The notes: generated by a model not told the origin, from the sequence alone. Counted from the first letter of the stretch, positions 18,479-27,186 are shown. The stretch: 64,000 nucleotides of DNA from Roseiarcus sp050013915 (GCA_050013915.1 JBEKEI010000011.1:1-64000), one strand, 5' to 3'. Numbers and translations: made by a program.

Positions 18479-19417
18479 GTGACCGCGACGCAATTCCGCC
18501 TGGTGACCCGCAGCGATTTCGATGGCCTCGTCTGCGGCGTGCTGCTCAAGGAAATCCGGATGATCGACGAGATCGCTTTCGTTCACCCGAAGGACATGCA
18601 GGACGGCAAGGTTCCGATCTCCGCGCGCGACATCACCACCAACCTGCCCTATGTCGAGGGTTGCCACCTCGCCTTCGACCATCATTCCAGCGAGATCGAG
18701 CGCGGCGGCGGCAAGGCGCCGGCGAACCACGTCATCGATCCCGACGCCTTCTCGGCGGCGCGCGTCGTCTATCGCTATTTCGGCGGGTCGCCGCGCTTTC
18801 CGCGCATCGGCGAGGACATCATGGCCGCGGTCGACAAGGCCGATTCCGCCCGGTTCTCGGTCGACGAAATCCTCCATCCCGAGGGCTGGCCGTTCCTCAA
18901 CTTCCTCATGGATTCGCGCACCGGGCTCGGCCGCTTCCGCCAGTTCCGCATCTCCAACTACGAACTGATGATGAAGCTCATCGACTTTTGCCGCAACCAT
19001 ACGGTCGAGGAGATCCTCGCCCTGCCCGACGTCCGCGAGCGCGTCGAACTCTACCGCCAGCACGAGGCCCCGTTTGGCGAGCAGGTGCGGCGCTGCGCGC
19101 GCGTCCACGGCGATCTCGTCACGCTCGACCTCCGCAAGGAGGAAATCATCTATGCGGGCAACCGCTTCATGATCTACGCGCTGTTTCCTCAGTGCCGCGT
19201 CTCGATGCATGTCCTGTGGGGCGTCCGCCAGCAGAATACGGTGTTCGCGATCGGCAAGTCGATCGTCGACCGCTCGTCCTCTGTCGACGTCGGCGCGCTG
19301 TGCCTGACCTATGGCGGCGGCGGCCACGCGGCCGCGGGCACCTGTCAGGTCGAAAACGACCGCGCCGACACGGTGATGAGCGAACTGATCGGCAAGCTCG
19401 ACACCTCCGCGCGCTGA
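18479..19417 (+). CDS. DHH-family phosphoesterase
   Basis: A 312-residue protein from the GTG at 18479, which has a GGAG 8 bases upstream; ATGs at 18434 and 18461 would add 15 or 6 residues. The catalytic DHH block is CHLAFDHHSSEI near residue 58, the first metal motif is TRSDFDGLVCGVLLKE, and the C-terminal DHHA1-like domain ends in TYGGGGHAAAGTCQVE. The family includes exopolyphosphatases, oligoribonucleases and cyclic-dinucleotide phosphodiesterases; the exact substrate is open. It stands alone. Confidence 0.82.
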   Translation: MTATQFRLVTRSDFDGLVCGVLLKEIRMIDEIAFVHPKDMQDGKVPISARDITTNLPYVEGCHLAFDHHSSEIERGGGKAPANHVIDPDAFSAARVVYRYFGGSPRFPRIGEDIMAAVDKADSARFSVDEILHPEGWPFLNFLMDSRTGLGRFRQFRISNYELMMKLIDFCRNHTVEEILALPDVRERVELYRQHEAPFGEQVRRCARVHGDLVTLDLRKEEIIYAGNRFMIYALFPQCRVSMHVLWGVRQQNTVFAIGKSIVDRSSSVDVGALCLTYGGGGHAAAGTCQVENDRADTVMSELIGKLDTSAR

Positions 19418-19482
19418 CGAACCGTCTTCGCCGCCTGGGCCGCGCGCCTGGCGCGCCCCGACGGCGCATCGCCCCTTTGGCT

Positions 19483-19955
19483 CTATGCAAGGCGCGGCGC
19501 CGCGTCGTGGCGGGCGCCCGTCCCGACGGCGGCCGACGCGGCGATCAGCGCATGGCGCGCCCGAGCGAGCCCGGACATCGCCACGTCGACCGGCGCACCA
19601 GTCACCGCGGCGATCTGCCGATAGGACAGGCCGAAGCGATCGCGCGGCACGAGAAACTCGCGCAGCGGCGCCGGCAACGACGCGATCGCCGCTTCGCGCG
19701 CATGCGCGTCCCATCCCGCGATGGACGCAGCCTCCGGCAGTCTTGCTTCGGCCGGGTCGGAGCCTGCGCCCCGGAGCCCACCGAGAGTCTCGATTGATCC
19801 CAAGGCCTCGGGCCGATGGCGACGCAGCCAGTCGAAGGCGGCGCGGCGCACGATGCCCAGAACCCAGGTGAGCGCCTCGCCGTCGGCGAAACCGCCGATC
19901 GCGCGCAACGCCCGCCCGCCTCTGCGACGACCTCTTCGGCGATCGTCCAGTCGGC
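19483..19955 (-). pseudogene. Remnant of an ECF sigma factor (region 2.4 and region 4)
   Basis: The frame contains GEALTWVLGIVRRAAFDWLRRHRP (like region 2.4) and FLVPRDRFGLSYRQIAAVTGAPVDVAMSGLARARHAL (a region 4 helix-turn-helix). The start of region 2 is missing in this frame. A one-base shift near 19910 recovers an RRNADWTIAEEVV-like piece in the next frame. It abuts a TPR remnant on the other strand. No anti-sigma gene follows. Confidence 0.6.
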
Positions 19956-20687
19956 GTTCCGCCGGGCGAGGGCGGCGGCGATCAAGGCGATCGCGCTCGA
20001 TGGTCGGCTCGGCGAGGCGCATACCTCTATGGCCGGGACTGGGCCGCCGCGGAGCGGGAGTACGAGCAGGCGATCCGGCTGAGCCCGGCCTACGCGACGC
20101 TTCACCATTGGTACGCCTGGCGCCTGCTGGTCGTCGGGCGACCCCGCGAGGGCGTTGCCGAACTGGCGCGCGCGGAAAGTCTCGACCCTTTGTCGACCAT
20201 CATAGGGGCCGACCTCGCCGACGCCTTGTGCATCGTGCGCCGTTACGACGAATCGATCCGACAGAGCCGGAAGACCCTGGAGCTCGACCCCAATTTCGCC
20301 GTCGGCCATTATCAATTGGGCCAGGCGCTGGTGCAGACGGGCGCCTTCGACGAGGCGATCGCCGAGTTCCAGAAGGCTATCGCGCTGTCCGGACACTTGA
20401 GCGCCTTCGATTCCAATCTCGCCTACGCCTATGCGACGGCGGGACGCGCGCAGGAGGCGACGAAAATCGCCGATGATCTCGCGGCGCGCGCGGATCGCGA
20501 CCAGTCCGCCGACGCCAATGTCGCCGTGATCTATGTCTGGCTCGGCGATTTCGATCAGGCGATCGACTGGCTGAACAAGGCCTATGAGGCGAGATTCAAC
20601 CCATCCATCCTGTTGCGCCCGGCCCGGGATCCCCTGCGGTCCGACGCGCGCTTCAAGAACCTCCTGCACCGCATCGGCCTGTCCTGA
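19953..20687 (+). pseudogene. 3' remnant of a TPR protein (adenylate-cyclase/winged-helix TPR type)
   Basis: The C-terminal repeats are well preserved from about 20034: YGRDWAAAEREYEQAIRLSP, SRKTLELDPNFAVGHYQLG, and the typical ending DPLRSDARFKNLLHRIGLS. The preceding repeat (ARAAAIKAIALDGRLGEAHTS) is in another frame, so a small deletion lies near 20030. No N-terminal DNA-binding or cyclase domain is present. Proteins of this kind are normally over 500 residues. It is a remnant unless the join is a sequencing error. Confidence 0.68.
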
Positions 20688-20723
20688 GGGCAGGCCGTCG
20701 GGGTGGCGGGACGAAGGCGCACG

Positions 20724-21521
20724 TCACGGCTTTGGCGGCTCCTCGCGCTCGGCCGCCGCGGCGCGACGGAACGCCTCGCCGAAGGCGTCGAGTTCGGCGG
20801 GCGGCAGGTCGGACACCGCCGCGAACAGACGGCCGCCTTCGCGCCATTCCTGAAGCTGATAGCCGTCGCGGGTGGCGTCCCGCGGCGCGCGCGCGGCGGC
20901 CCCGGAGGCGGGCACTTCGCTCAGCGCGATCTGATGCTCGCGGCGCTGGTAGACGAGCGTCGCGACCGGCCTGCCGGCGACGACGTCGATGCGGCCGCCG
21001 ACCAGCGGGAATCCGTCCGCCTTGAGATCGACGACGGTGGTCGCGCCGGCGATCTTGGCCGCGAACCACGGCTTGACGGTATGGCGATCCGAAGTCGCGA
21101 CGTCGACGGTCTGGCCGGACAGCCGGCCGCGGATGAAGCCGGCGACGATCGCCTCCTGGATTTCGTCGCCCTGCCCGCGCGAAGCGAAAAAGTCGAAGCC
21201 GCCGGCGCCGAGCGCGACGCCGAGCAGCAGGCAAGCGGCGAGCGCGCGCCAGCGCGGATCGGCGAGGCGCGGCGCCGGACGCGCCGGGGCCGGCGCCTGC
21301 GCCAGCGCGATCACCCGCGCGCGCAGGGCGTCGGGCGCGCGCTCGCGGGGAAGCCGGGTGCGCAGCGCGTCGCGCAGCGCGACGAGGCGCGCGTATTGCG
21401 CCGCCAGCGCCGGATCGCCGGCGAGCCGCGCCTCGACGTCGATCATCCCGGCCGCGTCGAGTTCGCCGTCGAGCGCGGCGTTGAGCAGCAGCATCGGATC
21501 CTCGGCGCGCGGGGCGGTCAC
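20724..21521 (-). CDS. Membrane-anchored anti-sigma factor
   Basis: A 265-residue protein starting at a GTG that overlaps the sigma factor stop (GTGA). An N-terminal helical segment (ALDGELDAAGMIDVEARLAGD) resembles anti-sigma domains, and a single membrane helix (ALAACLLLGVALGAGGFDFF) lies near residue 90. A periplasmic domain with GYQLQEWREGGRLFAAVSDL follows. It should hold the neighbouring ECF sigma factor inactive until an envelope or redox signal arrives; this is inferred from organisation. Confidence 0.8.
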   Translation of the reverse strand: MTAPRAEDPMLLLNAALDGELDAAGMIDVEARLAGDPALAAQYARLVALRDALRTRLPRERAPDALRARVIALAQAPAPARPAPRLADPRWRALAACLLLGVALGAGGFDFFASRGQGDEIQEAIVAGFIRGRLSGQTVDVATSDRHTVKPWFAAKIAGATTVVDLKADGFPLVGGRIDVVAGRPVATLVYQRREHQIALSEVPASGAAARAPRDATRDGYQLQEWREGGRLFAAVSDLPPAELDAFGEAFRRAAAAEREEPPKP

Positions 21522-22069
21522 GCGCGGCTCCCGAGCGCGCCGGCGAGCAGCGCGCGCCCGCGCGCGAGCCGCGACATGACGGTTCCCTGCGGGGCGCCGG
21601 TCGCCGCCGCGATGTCCCGATAGCTGAGCCCGTTGATGTCGCGCATGACGATGACTTCCCTGAACAGATGCGGCAGCGCAGCGATCGCCGCCTCGAGCGC
21701 CGCTTCGTCGGCGGCGGCGATCAGCGCCGCCTCCGGATCCGGCGCCGGCTCGCCGGGGCCCCTTGCGGCGGCGGCCTCGAGCGCCTCGGCGTCGTCGGTG
21801 AGGACGACAGTCTTCGGTCGATTCCTGGCGAGCCAGGTGAACGCCGTGTTGCGAACAACCGTCAGCAGCCAGGCGCGCGGCTGCAGCACGACCGCGGCGT
21901 CGAGCGCGGCGAGCGCGCGCAGGCACGCGTCCTGCACGACGTCCTCGGCGTCGGTCCGGTTCCCGGTGAGCCACCGCGCGAGGCCATAGGCGTCGTCGAG
22001 ATGCGGCAGCACCAGTTCGGAAAAGCGCCTTCGCGCCAGTTCGCTCGTCACGGCTCCCCCCGCGCTCAT
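21518..22069 (-). CDS. ECF-type RNA polymerase sigma factor
   Basis: A 183-residue protein. Region 2 is NRTDAEDVVQDACLRAL...PRAWLLTVVRNTAFTWLARNRP. Region 4 is LPHLFREVIVMRDINGLSYRDIAAATGAPQGTVMSRLARGR. The ATG at 22069 overlaps the stop of the cupredoxin gene, and its own stop overlaps the anti-sigma GTG. The four genes from 23365 to 20724 form one operon: phosphoesterase, cupredoxin, sigma, anti-sigma. Confidence 0.9.
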   Translation of the reverse strand: MSAGGAVTSELARRRFSELVLPHLDDAYGLARWLTGNRTDAEDVVQDACLRALAALDAAVVLQPRAWLLTVVRNTAFTWLARNRPKTVVLTDDAEALEAAAARGPGEPAPDPEAALIAAADEAALEAAIAALPHLFREVIVMRDINGLSYRDIAAATGAPQGTVMSRLARGRALLAGALGSRA

Positions 22070-22425
22070 GGCGCGACGACGATCTTGCCCTTCATATGCG
22101 GATGCAGGCCGCAGAAATAGGCGTATTCGCCGGGCTTGTCGAAGACGAGGCTGAACCGGTCGTTGGTGTCGAGCGCCTTCGACCGGTATTTGCCGTCGAC
22201 CGCGACGACGAGATGCGGGATGTCGTCGTGGTTGACGAAGGTGACCGCGACCCCCGGCTTCACCGTGAGCGCGTCGGGGGTGAAGGCGAAATTGTCGATG
22301 TCGACCTCGGCGCTCTCGCCCGCCTCGGCGAGAACCAGGCCGCCGAAGCACAGTACGAGCGCCACTGCGGCGACGATCCAGCCGACCTCGATGGCGCGCA
22401 GCCCCCTGTCGAAACTCCTGATCAT
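22066..22425 (-). CDS. Cupredoxin-domain protein, membrane anchored
   Basis: A 119-residue protein. An N-terminal hydrophobic helix (VGWIVAAVALVLCFGGLVLA) precedes a plastocyanin-like fold. The copper ligands are visible: His in DDIPHLVV, then Cys, His and Met in YFCGLHPHMKG. It probably sits in the periplasm as a type I copper electron carrier. It is co-transcribed with an ECF sigma pair and a phosphoesterase. Confidence 0.85.
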   Translation of the reverse strand: MIRSFDRGLRAIEVGWIVAAVALVLCFGGLVLAEAGESAEVDIDNFAFTPDALTVKPGVAVTFVNHDDIPHLVVAVDGKYRSKALDTNDRFSLVFDKPGEYAYFCGLHPHMKGKIVVAP

Positions 22426-22435
22426 GGCGTCCTCC

Positions 22436-23365
22436 TCACGAAGCCAGGGACACGTCGGTGACGGCGAGCTCCGCCGCGCCGGGCCGCACCGTCACGGTGC
22501 GCACGCCGAGCAGGCCGCGCAGCTGCCCGGCGGGCACCAGCATCGGGCCGGGCGCGGGCGCCGTCCCCGGCGCCGGCTGCGGAAACGCGGTCGAGCGCGC
22601 GGTGTGAAAGGTGACGTTTCCCTCGACCTTCTGCATGAGCTGATGGATATGGCCGTTGAGCACGGTCACCGAGCCGAAGCGCGCGAGCAGGCCGAGCGCG
22701 CGAGCGGAATCCTCGGTGCCCCAGCCCCATTCCGGCGCGATCGTCCACAGCGGGATATGCGCGAACACGACGATCGGCGTCGAGGCGCTGCGGCCCATGA
22801 GGTCGTCGGCGAGCCAGGCGAGCTGGTCGGCGCCGAGATTGCCCATGCCGCCGGCCTTGAGGTCGACGACGTTGACGAGGCCGATGAAATGGACGCCCGC
22901 CTGGTCGAACGAATACCAGCCCGCGCCCTTGGCGCCCTTGCCGTAGCGGTCGCGATAGGCGCCGCCCTGCGTCTCGTCGATCACATCGTGCTCGCCGGGC
23001 ACGTAATGCACGTCGAGCCGCGCCGCGCCGATCGCCTGGTCGGCGTCGTCGAACTGTTCCGGCTTCGAGAGGTGGCTGATGTCGCCGGTGTGGATCATGA
23101 ACGCGGGCCGCGCGGGCATCGCGACGACCTTGCCGATCGCCTCGCGCAGCGTGAGAAGCGCGTCCGGGTTGGCCGGCTTGTCGAAGCCGACGTGGCTGTC
23201 GGAGATCTGGAGAAAGCTGAAGCCGCTCTCGGCCGCCTGCGCCGACCCCAGCAGCGCCGATTTCGGCACGCCGCCGCTGAGCGTCCACAGCACGCCGGTT
23301 CCCGCCCAGATCATGCATTCGAGCGCCTGCCGGCGATCGACCCCGCTGTCCTTTTCATGCGCCAT
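22436..23365 (-). CDS. Exported calcineurin-like metallophosphoesterase
   Basis: A 309-residue protein. The N-terminus has DRRQALECMIWAGTGVLW and an AQA cleavage-like site near residue 45, a Tat-like signal lacking the full twin-arginine consensus. The metal motifs are QISDSHVG, HTGDISHL, YVPGEHDV, FAHIPLW and LNGHIHQ. In the usual GNHD block the second position is Glu (GEHD). It heads the cupredoxin-sigma-anti-sigma operon. The substrate is unknown. Confidence 0.85.
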   Translation of the reverse strand: MAHEKDSGVDRRQALECMIWAGTGVLWTLSGGVPKSALLGSAQAAESGFSFLQISDSHVGFDKPANPDALLTLREAIGKVVAMPARPAFMIHTGDISHLSKPEQFDDADQAIGAARLDVHYVPGEHDVIDETQGGAYRDRYGKGAKGAGWYSFDQAGVHFIGLVNVVDLKAGGMGNLGADQLAWLADDLMGRSASTPIVVFAHIPLWTIAPEWGWGTEDSARALGLLARFGSVTVLNGHIHQLMQKVEGNVTFHTARSTAFPQPAPGTAPAPGPMLVPAGQLRGLLGVRTVTVRPGAAELAVTDVSLAS

Positions 23366-23758
23366 GTCGGCTCTCCTCGTCCGGCGCCATGCCGGTTCGA
23401 ACAGGAGACTCGGCGTGCGGGCCGGTTATTCCCGGCGCGCGCAAGAATTTGCCGCGGCGACGCGCCCCGCCGATCCGGATCCGCCGCTCTCGCGGCGCAA
23501 ATTCCCCTCGAGCGGGCCGGGAATGAACCCGGCGCGCCTCCGGTCTTGCTCACAGGCGGCGCAACAGCGGCGCCGACGGGTGGAGACGTTGATGACCAAG
23601 ACGATCTGGATGGCGACGGCGGTCCCGGTGCTGCGGCGAGGGGCCTGCCGGCGGGCCAGGCGGCAAATCGGGACATTTTACCGTCCGGCGGCAAATATTG
23701 CGGTTCCGGCGCCCGGCGCCGGCTCGCGCGGGGCCGCGGAAGTTGTAATCTGCCGCCG
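23366..23758. other. Divergent intergenic region, no gene recognised
   Basis: These 393 bases separate the phosphoesterase operon from the TetR gene and must carry both promoters. A run MTKTIWMATAVPVL at 23591 looks like the start of a small secreted protein, but the frame then turns into arginine-rich sequence, so I do not call a gene. The sequence is AT-richer at about 23670-23705. Confidence 0.4.
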
Positions 23759-24418
23759 ATGAGCCCCCGTCGCCACATGCCCCTGTTCGCCGCCGCCGCC
23801 CGGCGCGGCTATCATCACGGCGCCTTGAAGGACGCGCTGGTCGAGGCCGCGCGGGCGTTGATCGCCGAGCGCGGCTCTGCCGGCTTCACGCTCGCCGAGG
23901 CCGCCAAGCGCGCCGGCGTGACCGCGGCGGCGCCCTATCGCCATTTCAACGATCGCAACGCGCTGCTCGGCGAACTCGCGCGGCGCGGCTTCGAGGCGTT
24001 CGGTGGCAGGCTCCGCGAGGCCTGGGGCGACGGGCGGCCCGACCCGGTTGCGGCGCTGTGGCGCATGGGCGAGGCCTATCTCGACTTCGCCCGCAAGGAG
24101 CCCGGCCTCTACGCGGCGATGTTCGCGGACGTCCGCGTCCTCAGCGAAGCCCCCGCGATCGAGGCGAGCGCGGCGGCGTTCGACAGCCTGCGCAACGCCG
24201 CCCGGGCGGTGCTCGCCCACAGCGGCGTCGCCGAATCGGGCGGGCGCCAGCTCGGCGCGCAAATCTGGGCGGCCGCGCATGGCGTCGCGAGCCTCGCCAA
24301 TTCCGGCTATTTCGTCGACGGCGCGGCGGGCGGCGATCCCAGGACGATTCTCGGCGCCAGCGTCGGCGCGCTGATCGCCCAGGCGGTGCAGGATCAGGCG
24401 CGCGCGAAGGTCAGATAA
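23759..24418 (+). CDS. TetR/AcrR-family transcriptional regulator
   Basis: A 219-residue protein. The N-terminal DNA-binding domain is YHHGALKDALVEAARALIAE...FTLAEAAKRAGVTAAAPYRHFNDRNALLGELARRGF. The C-terminal domain carries the WHG/TetR_C_33-like block EAYLDFARKEPGLYAAMF. It is transcribed away from the phosphoesterase operon. Its 3' end overlaps the 3' end of trmB. The ligand is unknown. Confidence 0.88.
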   Translation: MSPRRHMPLFAAAARRGYHHGALKDALVEAARALIAERGSAGFTLAEAAKRAGVTAAAPYRHFNDRNALLGELARRGFEAFGGRLREAWGDGRPDPVAALWRMGEAYLDFARKEPGLYAAMFADVRVLSEAPAIEASAAAFDSLRNAARAVLAHSGVAESGGRQLGAQIWAAAHGVASLANSGYFVDGAAGGDPRTILGASVGALIAQAVQDQARAKVR

Positions 24419-25089
24419 ACCGGTTTGCGCCCGTCGCGGCTCGCTTTCGCCTCGTAGCGCGTGCCGGGCCAGTCCGGCCACGGTCGGCGCCAGTCGTCGG
24501 CGGCGCGCGCGCGCCAGACGAACCGGTCCGAGATTGCGAAGCGGGCGAGCGTCCAGCCGGCGTAATCGTCGATGTCGGTGGCGAAGCGCAATTCGCCGCC
24601 GGGACGCAGTACGCGGGCGAATTCGGCGATCGACGCGTCGGAGATCAGCCGGCGCTTGTTGTGCCGGCGCTTGGGCCAGGGATCGGGATACAGAATGTCG
24701 AGCCGCGACAGCGCGCCCGCCGGCAGCGCGGCGATCAGCGCGCCCGCGTCGCCCACCCGCAGCCTGACATTGTCGAGCGCGTCCTCTTCGACGCCGGCGA
24801 GCGCCTTGGCGACGCCGTTGACGAAGGGCTCGCAGCCGATGAAGCCGACGTCGCGCCGCGCGCGCGCCTGGAACAGCAGGTGCTCGCCGCCGCCGAAGCC
24901 GATCTCGAGCCTGACCTCGCAGGGGACGAAGGGAAACAGGGCGCCGGGATCGGCGATCGGCCCCGTGGGGATCTCGAGCCGGGGCAAAAGTTCGGCGATC
25001 AGCCGCGCATGATGGGCGCGCAAGGTCTTGCCGCGGCTACGCCCGTAGAGGGCGCGCCGCGGCGTCCCGTCGGCGCCGCGTTCCGTCAG
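24394..25089 (-). CDS. trmB: tRNA (guanine-N7-)-methyltransferase, unusual start
   Basis: The SAM-binding block EIGFGGGEHLLFQA, GCEPFVNGVAKAL and the signature LYPDPWPKRRHNKRR are clear. TrmB makes m7G46 in tRNA. The first plausible codon of the core is a TTG at 25023, but upstream in the same frame lies RRALYGRSRGKTLRAHHARL, which matches the normal TrmB N-terminus. No ATG or GTG is available there. A CTG at 25089 overlaps the metK stop (CTGA) and would give 231 residues, so a CTG start coupled to metK is the best fit. Confidence 0.85.
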   Translation of the reverse strand: MTERGADGTPRRALYGRSRGKTLRAHHARLIAELLPRLEIPTGPIADPGALFPFVPCEVRLEIGFGGGEHLLFQARARRDVGFIGCEPFVNGVAKALAGVEEDALDNVRLRVGDAGALIAALPAGALSRLDILYPDPWPKRRHNKRRLISDASIAEFARVLRPGGELRFATDIDDYAGWTLARFAISDRFVWRARAADDWRRPWPDWPGTRYEAKASRDGRKPVYLTFARA

Positions 25090-26276
25090 GAGACGAGGCC
25101 GCGCAGCTTGTCGCCGAGGTCCGTTCGCTCCCAGGAGAATCCGCCCTCAGAATCAGGCTGGCGGCCGAAGTGGCCATAGGCGGAGGTGCGCGCGTAGATC
25201 GGCTTGTTGAGGCCGAGATGCTCGCGAATTCCGCGCTGCGAGAGATTCATCACCTCCATCAGCGCCGCCTCCAGCCGGGCTTCTTCGACATGGCCGGTCC
25301 CGTGGAGGTCGGCGTAGATCGAGAGCGGGCGGGCGACGCCGATCGCATAGGACAATTGGATCGTGCAGCGGCTGGCAAGGCGCGCGGCGACGACGTTCTT
25401 GGCGAGATAGCGCGCGGCATAGGCGGCCGAGCGGTCTACCTTGGTCGGGTCCTTGCCGGAGAAGGCGCCCCCGCCGTGGGGCGCCGCGCCGCCGTAGGTG
25501 TCGACGATGATCTTGCGGCCAGTCAGGCCGCAATCGCCATCGGGGCCGCCGATGAAGAACTTGCCGGTCGGATTGATGTGCCAGACTGTGCGCGGCGTGA
25601 TCCAGCCCTCGGGCAGCACCCGCTCGACATAGGGCCGCACGATGCGACCGACATCCTCCGACGTGAGGGACTCCTCGGTGTGCTGGTGGGAGACCACGAT
25701 CTGGGTCGCCTCGACCGGCTTGCCATCCTCATAGCGCACCGTCACCTGGCTCTTGGCGTCGGGCCCGAGGCGCTTCTCGGCGCCCGAGCGGCGCGCGTCC
25801 GAGAGCGACTTCAAAATCTTGTGCGCGTAATAGAGCGGCGCCGGCATCAGTTCGGGCGTCTCGTCGCAGGCATAGCCGAACATGATGCCCTGGTCGCCGG
25901 CGCCCTCGTCCTTGTTGCCAGAGGCATCGACGCCCTGGGCGATATCGGCCGACTGTTCATGCAGCAGGATTTCGACAGCGACGTCGCGCCAGTGAAAGCC
26001 GGCCTGTTCGTAGCCGATGTCCCTGACCGCCGCGCGCGCGGTCGCCTCGATCGCCTCGGCGCCAAGGTCGGGGCCGCGCACTTCGCCGGCGATCACGATG
26101 CGGTTGGTGGTCGCCAGCGTCTCGCAGGCCACGCGGATCTGATAGGGATCGACGCCGGCCTTCTCGCCCTCGCGGAAATAGAGATCGACGATCTCGTCCG
26201 AAATTCGGTCGCAGACCTTGTCGGGATGACCCTCGGAAACGGATTCGCTGGTGAACTGAAAGCTCTTGCGGATCAC
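25086..26276 (-). CDS. metK: S-adenosylmethionine synthetase
   Basis: A 396-residue protein if started at the GTG at 26276, which has GGGAG 8 bases upstream and gives VIRKSFQFTSESVSEGHPDKVCDRISDE, the usual N-terminus. An ATG at 26327 would add 17 residues and lacks a ribosome site. Signatures GEGAGDQGIMFGYA-like (here DEGAGDQGIMFGYA) and GGGAFSGKDPTKVDRSAAY are intact. It makes SAM from methionine and ATP. It lies between the praR-like gene and trmB, a conserved order in this bacterial order. Confidence 0.95.
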   Translation of the reverse strand: MIRKSFQFTSESVSEGHPDKVCDRISDEIVDLYFREGEKAGVDPYQIRVACETLATTNRIVIAGEVRGPDLGAEAIEATARAAVRDIGYEQAGFHWRDVAVEILLHEQSADIAQGVDASGNKDEGAGDQGIMFGYACDETPELMPAPLYYAHKILKSLSDARRSGAEKRLGPDAKSQVTVRYEDGKPVEATQIVVSHQHTEESLTSEDVGRIVRPYVERVLPEGWITPRTVWHINPTGKFFIGGPDGDCGLTGRKIIVDTYGGAAPHGGGAFSGKDPTKVDRSAAYAARYLAKNVVAARLASRCTIQLSYAIGVARPLSIYADLHGTGHVEEARLEAALMEVMNLSQRGIREHLGLNKPIYARTSAYGHFGRQPDSEGGFSWERTDLGDKLRGLVS

Positions 26277-26427
26277 CGAAAAAATCTCCCATTGCGTTTG
26301 CGTCGGCTCGGAGGGCAACGGATCCATCGCGACGGGACGGTTTCCCGGCGTCAGATTCGCGGCAGGCGCCGAAGAGGCGATGTTCTTGACAGGCGCCGTT
26401 CTTCAGGTCAAGCGATTCGATCGATTA

Positions 26428-26445
26428 CGTTCTTTATAACGAACG
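26428..26445. promoter_or_regulatory. Candidate operator upstream of metK (CGTTC-N8-GAACG)
   Basis: An inverted repeat CGTTCTTTATAACGAACG sits 5 bases beyond the praR-like stop, in the leader of metK. Its AT-rich centre includes a TATAA stretch that could be a -10 element on the minus strand. An XRE-family repressor is encoded directly upstream, so autogenous or metK control is plausible. This is inferred from position and symmetry only. Confidence 0.4.
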
Positions 26446-26450
26446 CTCGC

Positions 26451-26882
26451 TCAATCCCTCGGGCTGTCGAGCAAGGCTTCGGCGGCCGAGCCGGAGGAAT
26501 CCTGGGCGAGGGAGACGACGAGCGCGAGGACCCGCCGGCGCACCTTCGGATCGCGGATTTGCGAAAAGGCGGTCGCGAGCTGGACGCCTTCCGACGAGGA
26601 AAAGAAGTCGGTGGGGCCGGGCTCGGCGAAGCCGGCGGCCGCGGGCGCGTCGCCCGAGGGCGCGCCATCGAAGAAGAAGGCGGGCGCGACCTGCAGCACG
26701 CGGGCGATGTCCTGCAGGCGGCTGGCGCCGATCCGGTTGGCGCCCTTCTCGTATTTCTGGATCTGCTGGAAGGTGATGCCGAGCGCGGCGCCGAGCCTTT
26801 CCTGGCTCATTCCGACCAGCATGCGCCGCATCCGCAGACGGGCGCCGACGTGGCTGTCGATCGGATTGGGGACTTTCTTCAT
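26451..26882 (-). CDS. PraR/PhrR-like XRE-family transcriptional regulator
   Basis: A 143-residue protein. The Cro/CI-type helix-turn-helix spans about residues 12-66 (GARLRMRRMLVGMSQERLGA...ITFQQIQKYEKGANRIG). It is followed by a C-terminal region ending FSQIRDPKVRRRVLALVVSLA. In rhizobia the gene directly upstream of metK encodes PraR (PhrR), which controls adhesion and quorum-sensing genes. Both sequence type and position match; the regulon here is not known. Confidence 0.85.
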   Translation of the reverse strand: MKKVPNPIDSHVGARLRMRRMLVGMSQERLGAALGITFQQIQKYEKGANRIGASRLQDIARVLQVAPAFFFDGAPSGDAPAAAGFAEPGPTDFFSSSEGVQLATAFSQIRDPKVRRRVLALVVSLAQDSSGSAAEALLDSPRD

Positions 26883-27076
26883 CGGCGGCGTGATCCCAAG
26901 GCCTCGGCGGTCGCGCGGGTTGCGCGATCCCGACCGACCGGCGCGCAACGCCGGACGCCGCCGATTCGTAGTCCACGGGCGGCGCCCGCGCAATCGGCGG
27001 CCTGCGGATCGGCGCGCCGACTTGCGCAGCGGACGGCCGCGATGTATGCGCCCTGCTGGCGTCGGTGAGCGCGTAC

Positions 27077-27166
27077 GGAGGGGTGGCCGAGCGGCTGAAG
27101 GCGCACGCCTGGAAAGTGTGTATGCGGGAAACCGTATCGCGGGTTCGAATCCCGCCCCCTCCGCCA
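27077..27166 (+). tRNA. tRNA-Ser (anticodon GGA)
   Basis: A 90-nt class II tRNA. The acceptor stem GGAGGGG pairs with CCCCTCC, followed by discriminator G and an encoded CCA. The D arm is TGGCCGAGCGGCTGAAGGC. The anticodon loop CTGGAAA is closed by CACGC/GTGTG. A long variable arm (TATGCGGGAAACCGTA) and the T loop GGTTCGAATCC follow. It reads UCC/UCU serine codons. It marks the left border of a decayed region. Confidence 0.96.
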
Positions 27167-27186
27167 TTGATCCCGGGCCGCCCTTG

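Noticed and set aside
24418..25023. Plus-strand frames opposite trmB as separate genes
   Set aside because: They are low-complexity arginine-rich shadows; TrmB motifs on the minus strand are unambiguous.
26277..26450. SAM-II or SAM/SAH riboswitch before metK
   Set aside because: I could not match the conserved core or pseudoknot pattern of either class by eye. An Rfam covariance search would settle it.
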